Shown here: positions 1 to 5,641 of the stretch, one piece after another
How the letters are laid out: every line of letters starts with the position of its first letter
Numbering within the stretch: the stretch's first letter is position 1
Origin: Puniceicoccales bacterium
GTDB taxonomy: Bacteria > Verrucomicrobiota > Verrucomicrobiia > Opitutales > Oceanipulchritudinaceae
Assembly (NCBI GenBank): GCA_030595525.1
Contig: JAUVDD010000007.1
Coordinates: forward strand, 1 to 17,955
Length of the DNA stretch: 17,955 nucleotides
Direction: 5' to 3'
Notes under the pieces: model-generated
Seen by the model: only the letters and a program-made list of their open reading frames with translations
Databases searched by the model: none
What the model was told of the DNA's origin: nothing
Program-made: the position numbers and the translations under genes

Positions 1-1973
1 GCGTAAGTCGGATCAACTGAAAGTGCCCTTTCCAGCAACTGGCGACCCTCCTCGGACGAGGGATTCCTCATCACTAATAAACTGCCAAGGAAAGCTGTGG
101 GCTCAAGGCGCATGGGGGCCAGCTCTCGTGCCAGCAAAAGGAGTTTCATGGCAAGCTCATCCCTGCCCAAAATAGTCAGTGCCCGGGCTGCACCGAAATG
201 CGCCTCCCATGAACCGGGATTCAGTTCCAGTCCCTTTTCAATCGTTGGCATAGTTCTTTCGGCGACAAGGTTTGGGCTATCCATTTGCGCGGAAAGATGC
301 AGCAATCCAGCTGTACCCAGTTTCACCCAGGCTTTCCCGTTGTCCGGGATCAACTCGGTTGCTAATCTCAAATTACCTTCAACAAAATAAAGGTCGCTCT
401 GGGAGTGGAACACCTGATCAGGATCCTCTAAAAGGTGAGACAACAGTTCGCTGGAGACATAGGTCAAATGGTTAGAATAGTGCCTTGGCATTCCTAAAAC
501 CCCTGCCCAAACACACAAGCCCAATGGCATAATCGCTGCCAGCATCCAGATTTTCTTCTGATTCTTTCGGCATTCATACCCACGTGCAAAAGCGATCAAG
601 GTCCCGACCATACAGGATAAGTAGAATAGAATGATCGGTAGTTTCAGACTGAAATCAAACGCCGCATAGCTAAGAAGTGCGCCGATCCCCAACATCAAGC
701 CGCCTAAGGCAGCTTTCCTGGTCGGCATTTTGCCTTTTTCCCGTCGTAACCGTCGGTGCAGCGGGTGATCCTTGGGGAAATTCTTTAACCGGTAGGCAAC
801 TTCATGATTCAAACGAATAAACGGTAATTCCTTCCAGATCCTGAAACTCCAGATCAGGATGGTCATGAAAGTCGCACAAAAAAGTGCCAGTCCCACGATT
901 CCGGTTTCAGCCAGTAGTTCATGATAGCTTCCTATGGCATGAATCGATGTTGGTTGGCGGGAATTAATTGAGAAGGATTCCCAGCTTTCTGAGTATCCTC
1001 CCAAGCCAATACCAGTAATCGACTCACTCTTAAATGCCGCCCATCCAACATCCCGGCTGATTTCTCCGACTGAGTCCACATCACCGGCGGCAAAATACGA
1101 CAATCTCTCACGCGCTCGATCCGTTCCAAACCAAAGAATAAACAGGCTGACCGGAATAATTAGCAGAACAAGTTTCCAGAATTTAAACCTCAGACGCCAT
1201 TTTCCGCTCAAGAAAAAAGGAATGACTAGCAACAAAAGTCCCAGCGTAACAAGTCCCCAAGGATTCGCACTCATTACCAACCCAACGATAAGAATGGTAA
1301 CGATCGCACTTGAGTAGATCAGCACCGGGCCGTTAAACCGCTGCTTGTAAATAAAAAGAATGATTAATGGCAACAGTGCCAGGATCAGGTTGCCCATGTT
1401 TGCCGGATCCTGAAAAAACCCACCTGCACCATAGGAATAGGCGGGGTCCGGAATTCGTGCTCCATCCTGAATCCAGATCGGAAACAGGTAATAGCCCAAG
1501 AATGCGACAGTGACCGCTAGCAGAACTGGAATCTGCAGCAATCCAAGCATCCACTTTGCTGAATGTACGCCATGGATACTGTTATAAACTATCACATATA
1601 GCGCGTAGCATTGCAGATAAACCGAGAACAGGACACCGGCATTCCATGAATATGGAGAAATGAACCTGAATTGGATCCATGCATATATCAGGAAAGGAAC
1701 AGGAACCAGGAGTATCCAATCAATTCCCGGCCGATCCTTCCGGGAAATCAACATGATCCCATGCACAAGGCACAAGACAATCAGACTCTTCGACACCCCA
1801 ATCATCGGTTCCCCGTATGACAAAAAGCCACCAAATCCTAAAATGGTCTGGATCAGCACCCATGTGATCAGCCCAAATTGTAGGAATTCAACGAAACGCA
1901 GCGGGGTATGACCAATCGACCAGATAAGCCGATATATGATGTTTTTGCTTCGCATGGATTCAATAAAAGCCAT
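1..1973 (-). CDS. O-antigen ligase/polymerase-like membrane protein with C-terminal TPR region (3' end beyond window)
   Basis: Reading the minus strand from ATG at 1973 gives one uninterrupted frame of about 657 codons to the left edge, so the C-terminus is missing. The first ~490 residues are a run of about ten or more hydrophobic segments. Near residues 215-240 is a segment with SANPWGL, and near 310-365 a large extracytoplasmic loop with GIGLGGYSESW followed by SYHELLAETGIVGL. This resembles the G-x-G ... H-x-x-x-x-x-x-E-x-G pattern of the O-antigen ligase (Wzy_C/WaaL) family. After the last TM the chain becomes soluble, with TPR-like helical pairs (for example NGKAWVKLGTAGLL, GSWEAHFGAARAL). 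Such proteins polymerise or ligate lipid-linked glycans in the inner membrane, but the family also includes protein glycosyltransferases and no glycan genes are in view, so the substrate is unknown. An in-frame TGA lies about 26 nt upstream of the ATG, which fixes the start at 1973 or at the next Met (1955). No Shine-Dalgarno sequence sits at a normal distance. Confidence 0.82.
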   Translation of the reverse strand, partial: MAFIESMRSKNIIYRLIWSIGHTPLRFVEFLQFGLITWVLIQTILGFGGFLSYGEPMIGVSKSLIVLCLVHGIMLISRKDRPGIDWILLVPVPFLIYAWIQFRFISPYSWNAGVLFSVYLQCYALYVIVYNSIHGVHSAKWMLGLLQIPVLLAVTVAFLGYYLFPIWIQDGARIPDPAYSYGAGGFFQDPANMGNLILALLPLIILFIYKQRFNGPVLIYSSAIVTILIVGLVMSANPWGLVTLGLLLLVIPFFLSGKWRLRFKFWKLVLLIIPVSLFILWFGTDRARERLSYFAAGDVDSVGEISRDVGWAAFKSESITGIGLGGYSESWESFSINSRQPTSIHAIGSYHELLAETGIVGLALFCATFMTILIWSFRIWKELPFIRLNHEVAYRLKNFPKDHPLHRRLRREKGKMPTRKAALGGLMLGIGALLSYAAFDFSLKLPIILFYLSCMVGTLIAFARGYECRKNQKKIWMLAAIMPLGLCVWAGVLGMPRHYSNHLTYVSSELLSHLLEDPDQVFHSQSDLYFVEGNLRLATELIPDNGKAWVKLGTAGLLHLSAQMDSPNLVAERTMPTIEKGLELNPGSWEAHFGAARALTILGRDELAMKLLLLARELAPMRLEPTAFLGSLLVMRNPSSEEGRQLLERALSVDPTY

Positions 1974-2004
1974 GCAGCATTTTGAGGCTTGGGGAAGTCA
2001 GCAA
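1960..2004 (-). other. Possible 14-codon leader ORF overlapping the start of the ligase-like gene
   Basis: The only strong Shine-Dalgarno sequence on the minus strand here is AAGGAGG (complement of 2014-2020). It lies about 40 nt from the ligase-like ATG but 9 nt before a TTG at 2004-2002. That TTG opens a 14-codon frame ending in TGA at 1962-1960, so it overlaps the main start codon (1973) by 14 nt in another frame. Translational coupling through a leader peptide is possible. There is no other support that the peptide is made. Confidence 0.2.
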
Positions 2005-2028
2005 TCTAAAAATCCTCCTTGAGGCTTG
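1982..2028. repeat. 10-bp direct repeat TTGAGGCTTG (two copies)
   Basis: The exact decamer TTGAGGCTTG occurs at 1982-1991 and again at 2019-2028, 37 bp apart start to start. Both copies lie in the divergent intergenic region just upstream of the minus-strand ligase-like gene, and the second adjoins its AAGGAGG sequence. It could be a regulator binding site, or chance. Confidence 0.45.
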
Positions 2029-2044
2029 ATGAATTCACATTGTC

Positions 2045-2061
2045 GATTCAATTATTGAATC
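2045..2061. promoter_or_regulatory. Perfect inverted repeat (7-bp arms, 3-bp spacer) upstream of the Bat operon
   Basis: GATTCAA-TTA-TTGAATC is a perfect 17-bp palindrome centred at 2053. It lies 50-66 bp before the moxR start, where an operator or promoter element is expected. The AT-rich arms and tiny loop suggest a dimeric protein site rather than an RNA terminator: there is no GC stem and no following T-run. The regulator cannot be named. Confidence 0.5.
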
Positions 2062-2067
2062 TTTCCA

Positions 2068-2089
2068 CGTTTAAGTAGTCTCTTAAACG
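2068..2089. promoter_or_regulatory. Perfect inverted repeat (8-bp arms, 6-bp spacer) upstream of the Bat operon
   Basis: CGTTTAAG and CTTAAACG form perfect 8-bp arms around TAGTCT, 7 bp downstream of the palindrome at 2045-2061. The element ends 21 bp before the moxR start, so it probably overlaps the promoter or 5' leader. It could be an operator, or a short hairpin in the moxR leader RNA. No convincing -35/-10 pair could be assigned on either strand around it. Confidence 0.5.
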
Positions 2090-2110
2090 AACACACAATT
2101 CATAACAAAC

Positions 2111-3109
2111 ATGTCAGAAACATTTAATTTAGAAGCGGTAAATGAAAAGGTACGCCAGCAATCGGCGTGGATTAACTCCCTGCGGGCAGAAATCGGTAAA
2201 GTGATCGTAGGCCAGCAATACTTGATCGATCGCCTCCTTATTGGTCTGCTGGCCGATGGCCACGTTCTGCTCGAAGGGGTTCCCGGACTGGCCAAAACCT
2301 TATCGGTCAAAACAATGGCTGATTCCATCCATGCGGACTTCTCCCGAATCCAGTTCACCCCGGATTTGCTCCCTGCTGACATTATCGGGACCCTTATCTA
2401 CAATCCCAAGTCGGGGGAGTTCTCTACCAAGAAAGGCCCTGTCTTTTCCAATATTGTTCTGGCAGACGAAATTAATCGTGCTCCCGCCAAGGTCCAAAGT
2501 GCGCTCCTCGAGGCAATGCAGGAACGGCAAGTGACTATCGGGGACCATACTTTCGAATTGCCCCACCCGTTTCTAGTACTGGCAACGGAAAACCCCATCG
2601 ATCAGGAAGGCACCTACCCTCTTCCCGAGGCACAAGTCGACCGATTCATGCTGAAACTGCAAATCGGTTATCCCTCGAAAGCGGAGGAATTGAAAATCCT
2701 CCAGAGCATGGCTACCACGGGGAAAAAGCCAACCGCCAGTCCGGTAGTCAGTATGGAACAAATCCTCGAGGCACGGGCCATCGTTAATGAAATTTATCTC
2801 GATCCTAAAATCAGCGATTACATCATCGAATTGATTTTCTGTACTCGCGAACCGGAAAACCATGGACTGGAGGAACTCAAGTCGCTCATTCAGTTTGGAG
2901 GCAGCCCGCGGGCAACTATTTTCCTTACATTGGCAGCAAAGGCATGGGCGTTCCTTAATGGGCGCGGTTACGTGACGCCTCAGGATGTGAAAACGATTGC
3001 TCCCGATATCTTGCGTCACCGGATTATCCTGACCTACGAAGCCGAGGCAGAGGAATGGTCCACGGAATCCGTGGTTCAAAGAATTCTCGAAACCGTTCCG
3101 GTTCCCTGA
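2111..3109 (+). CDS. moxR: MoxR-family AAA+ ATPase, first gene of the Bat operon
   Basis: This cytoplasmic AAA+ ATPase of 332 residues has the usual MoxR length. Visible motifs are Walker A GVPGLAKT (residues 56-63), Walker B with the DE pair at 119-120 followed by INRAP, sensor 1 in LATENP (157-162), the MoxR-typical AQVDRFMLK (174-182) and a sensor-2-like GSPRAT near 265. MoxR proteins act as chaperones or remodelling factors for VWA-domain partners encoded next to them, which fits the DUF58, BatA and BatB genes that follow. The gene opens the operon. It is preceded by two inverted repeats and followed by a 32-nt gap. No clear Shine-Dalgarno sequence precedes the ATG, but the family N-terminus aligns well with this start. 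Which VWA protein it acts on is not visible from sequence. Confidence 0.95.
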   Translation: MSETFNLEAVNEKVRQQSAWINSLRAEIGKVIVGQQYLIDRLLIGLLADGHVLLEGVPGLAKTLSVKTMADSIHADFSRIQFTPDLLPADIIGTLIYNPKSGEFSTKKGPVFSNIVLADEINRAPAKVQSALLEAMQERQVTIGDHTFELPHPFLVLATENPIDQEGTYPLPEAQVDRFMLKLQIGYPSKAEELKILQSMATTGKKPTASPVVSMEQILEARAIVNEIYLDPKISDYIIELIFCTREPENHGLEELKSLIQFGGSPRATIFLTLAAKAWAFLNGRGYVTPQDVKTIAPDILRHRIILTYEAEAEEWSTESVVQRILETVPVP

Positions 3110-3141
3110 GCCGATATAGCTTTCATGTATAATCATCACCA

Positions 3142-4083
3142 ATGGGTGACATGACAGATTCAGAACGCACACGTGAGATCTTGCGAAAGGTCCGGCAAGT
3201 GGAAATCCGCAGCCGGAAGTTCGTTGATGAATCCCTGGTTGGAGCATATCATAGCGTCTTCAAGGGCCAGGGAATGGACTTTTCCGAGGTTCGGGAATAT
3301 CAGCCCGGTGATGATGTTCGTTCCATCGACTGGAATGTAACCGCCAAAATGGATCGTCCCTTCATCAAAATCTACGAGGAGGAGCGTGAACTCACAATTA
3401 TTCTGATGGTCGACATTTCTGCATCGGGGGATTTTGGAAGTGTTTCGCAAACCAAACGGGAACTCGCTGCAGAGCTGGCCAGCGTGCTGGCATTCAGCGC
3501 CACCCGGAATAATGATAAAGTTGGCCTGATTCTTTTCTCCGATGAGATTGAGAAAATAATTATGCCCAAAAAGGGGCGTTCCCATGTTCTTCGCGTAATC
3601 AGGGAGATTCTCTTCTACGAGCCAAAGAGGAAGGGAACCAATATCAACACCGCACTTAGAACCTTGAATCGACTCATCCATCGAAAAGCTGTTTGTTTCC
3701 TGATCAGTGATTTCCTTACTGAGGAAAGCCAGGCATGGATCAGACCGGCTACCAGGGAAAAGCCGGGAGATTTGCAGAAGATGCTGACTCTTACCGGCAA
3801 ACGGCATGACCTCATCTGTGTCGACCTGCATGACCCAAGGGAATCCGAGCTTCCAAGAGTAGGCTGGGTGGTTCTGGAAGATGCAGAAACCGGCGAACTG
3901 ATTGAAGTTAATACATCCGATCCCCGGTTAAGGAGTGTCTACCAATACCAAAACAAACAGCGGCTAAGTGCCATGAAGGATACCTTTATCCGGTCAGGAG
4001 TTGATCACTTTCGCGTTCATACACAGGAACCGTACATCACGGCCCTGCGGACCTTCTTCAAACAACGGGGGAAGCGCCGGTAA
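3142..4083 (+). CDS. DUF58 domain protein (VWA-like), MoxR partner
   Basis: The protein has 313 residues with no signal peptide or TM segment, so it is probably cytoplasmic. The DUF58 hallmark is clear: DFSEVREYQPGDDVR at 46-60, then SIDWNVTAK at 61-69. A VWA-like fold follows with a complete MIDAS signature D91-x-S93-x-S95 (DISAS), a later AFSATRNNDKVGLILFSD core, and a conserved segment around KAVCFLISDF. DUF58 proteins almost always sit directly after a moxR gene and are taken to be a substrate or partner of the ATPase; their biochemical role is not established. Two starts are possible, ATG at 3142 or 3151. The second has a weak GGGTG before it; neither has a strong ribosome binding site. 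The stop overlaps the next start by one base (TAATG), indicating coupled translation. Confidence 0.93.
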   Translation: MGDMTDSERTREILRKVRQVEIRSRKFVDESLVGAYHSVFKGQGMDFSEVREYQPGDDVRSIDWNVTAKMDRPFIKIYEEERELTIILMVDISASGDFGSVSQTKRELAAELASVLAFSATRNNDKVGLILFSDEIEKIIMPKKGRSHVLRVIREILFYEPKRKGTNINTALRTLNRLIHRKAVCFLISDFLTEESQAWIRPATREKPGDLQKMLTLTGKRHDLICVDLHDPRESELPRVGWVVLEDAETGELIEVNTSDPRLRSVYQYQNKQRLSAMKDTFIRSGVDHFRVHTQEPYITALRTFFKQRGKRR

Positions 4084-4616
4084 TGGAAGGATTCGCAGAT
4101 ATTGAAGGGCCCGTACGAATCGGGCTTTGGTTGCTGATTGGCTGGATCGGTCTGGCCATCCTGGCAATTGCCGGCCTGATTGCCTTGATTGTATTCCTGA
4201 TTCGCCGCCGTCCAGAAGCCACCGGACCAGCCGTGCCGGAGCGTTCTCCATTGGAAATCGCCTTGGACCGGTTGGAGCATTTGCAGGAAGAAGGCAGCGA
4301 AATGGAAGCAGATCCTTTTGTGGTGGAAGTTTCCGATATTGTCCGGAATTATCTGGAAAACTCCCTCGAAATACCGGCGCAGGAACAGACTTCAGAAGAG
4401 TTTCTCCACACATTGCAGACTAAGGGTGACCTGCCAGGGATCCTCGAACAACATATGCCGGAATTCCTGGAGCAATGTGATCGGGTAAAATTTGCCCGGC
4501 AAATTCTGGCTCTTGCCCAAAGAGAGGTTTTGTTGGAGACAGCCAGCACCGTCGTTCGGGAAACTGATTCCGATATTCACCAGCTTCCGGGTGAACAGGT
4601 GGAGGCCCAATCATGA
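4083..4616 (+). CDS. Small single-TM protein of the Bat operon (DUF4381-like position)
   Basis: This 177-residue protein has one strong hydrophobic segment (about 16-40) ending in LIRRRP, so the N-terminus is outside and a cytoplasmic domain of ~135 residues follows. In that domain the pattern DPFVVEVSDIVRNYLE, then TSEEFLHTL and CDRVKFARQ, resembles the helical cytoplasmic tails seen in DUF4381-type proteins and at the C-terminus of many BatD proteins. A gene of this kind usually lies between DUF58 and batA in Bat operons. It overlaps both neighbours (1 nt with the DUF58 gene, 4 nt ATGA with batA), so its product is probably made in proportion to theirs. A role as membrane adaptor for the MoxR/DUF58 pair is inference; no activity is known for it. 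Confidence 0.75.
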   Translation: MEGFADIEGPVRIGLWLLIGWIGLAILAIAGLIALIVFLIRRRPEATGPAVPERSPLEIALDRLEHLQEEGSEMEADPFVVEVSDIVRNYLENSLEIPAQEQTSEEFLHTLQTKGDLPGILEQHMPEFLEQCDRVKFARQILALAQREVLLETASTVVRETDSDIHQLPGEQVEAQS

Positions 4617-5641
4617 TTTTTGATTTTGCCGAACCTCTCTGGCTGTACCTGCTGGCACTTCTGCCACTGCTTTTCTGGTTAAAAGGAAAGATGGGACGCA
4701 GTGCCTCGATTCGCTTCCCTTCCACTTTACTGGCTGCCCAGGTTGCGGCATTTGTCCGGCAACGTCCCGGAAAATGGCGGGCGACACTTCGCTGGCTGGC
4801 AGTTATTCTTTTCATCGTGGCGTTGGCCCGGCCTCGGACTGGCGAAGAATTAACCAGCACCCAGTCCAGTGGAATTGATATGGTTATCGCCATCGATTTA
4901 TCCACTTCCATGTGGGCTCATGATTTCGAGATTAACGGCGTCCGTCAGGATCGCCTGACTGTAGTGCGTTCTGTTATTAAGGACTTTATAGAAGAACGAC
5001 AAAATGACCGCCTTGGCTTGATCGCCTTTTCTACCGAACCATACTTGGTCAGTCCGCTAACGCTGAATCATGACTGGCTCAATCGCCGTCTCGACGAATT
5101 GAAAATCGGCCAAATCGGGAATAACACCGCTATTGGAAGTGCCATTGGTGCGGCAACAAACAGGTTGAAGGATATTCCCGCCGAATCCAAAAGTATCATT
5201 CTTCTGACCGACGGGGCCAATAACAGCGGAAAGCTCCTGCCACGTCAGGCTGCTGAAGCTGCTAAATCATACGATATCAAGATTTACTCGATTGGTGTGG
5301 GCAAACCGGGAATTGTTCCTGTGCCCAGAAGAAGTCGCTATACCGGAGAGCTTGTTCGCCGTCCGGATGGTAGCCTGATTCTTGAATCTCAACGCTCCGA
5401 TATCGATTTGGAGACGCTCGAGGCAATCTCCGAAATCACCAACGGTCGCTACTTTCATGCCACTACTTCGGATAATCTTCGGGAAATCTACGAAGAGATT
5501 GACCAAATGGAAAAAACCGAAGTGGAATTTAAAGTCCGACGCCTCTACACGGAGGTCTTCCCTTATATTGTCGCTGCAGGCCTTCTTCTGCTGGCGATTG
5601 ATGTGCTTTTAAAGAGAACCCTCTATCGTCGCCTTCCCTGA
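4613..5641 (+). CDS. batA: BatA, VWA-domain inner-membrane protein
   Basis: This is a 342-residue protein of Bat layout: TM segments at about 10-24 and 59-72, a large VWA domain (about 88-290) and a C-terminal TM near 314-333 followed by a basic tail. The MIDAS is intact, with D95-L-S97-T-S99, T172 in NTAIGSA and D200 in LLTDGANNSG, so metal-dependent ligand binding is expected. The VWA domain should face the periplasm between TM2 and TM3. Bat proteins are named from Bacteroides aerotolerance and are linked to cell-envelope or oxidative fitness; the mechanism is unresolved. The ATG overlaps the upstream stop by 4 nt, and the TGA stop overlaps the next ATG by one base. Its MIDAS loop differs from that of the fusion protein that follows, as is normal for a BatA/BatB pair. 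Confidence 0.93.
   Translation: MIFDFAEPLWLYLLALLPLLFWLKGKMGRSASIRFPSTLLAAQVAAFVRQRPGKWRATLRWLAVILFIVALARPRTGEELTSTQSSGIDMVIAIDLSTSMWAHDFEINGVRQDRLTVVRSVIKDFIEERQNDRLGLIAFSTEPYLVSPLTLNHDWLNRRLDELKIGQIGNNTAIGSAIGAATNRLKDIPAESKSIILLTDGANNSGKLLPRQAAEAAKSYDIKIYSIGVGKPGIVPVPRRSRYTGELVRRPDGSLILESQRSDIDLETLEAISEITNGRYFHATTSDNLREIYEEIDQMEKTEVEFKVRRLYTEVFPYIVAAGLLLLAIDVLLKRTLYRRLP

Noticed and set aside
97..475. Plus-strand frames of 97 and 67 codons near the left edge
   Set aside because: They oppose the continuous minus-strand ligase-like frame and have no coding character of their own.
2573..3247. A 224-codon minus-strand frame across the end of moxR and the start of the DUF58 gene
   Set aside because: It lies opposite two strongly supported genes, has no recognisable motif, and is a shadow of their codon pattern.
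3160..3831. A 223-codon minus-strand frame within the DUF58 gene
   Set aside because: The sense frame has DUF58 hallmarks and a MIDAS; the antisense product has no domain-like sequence.
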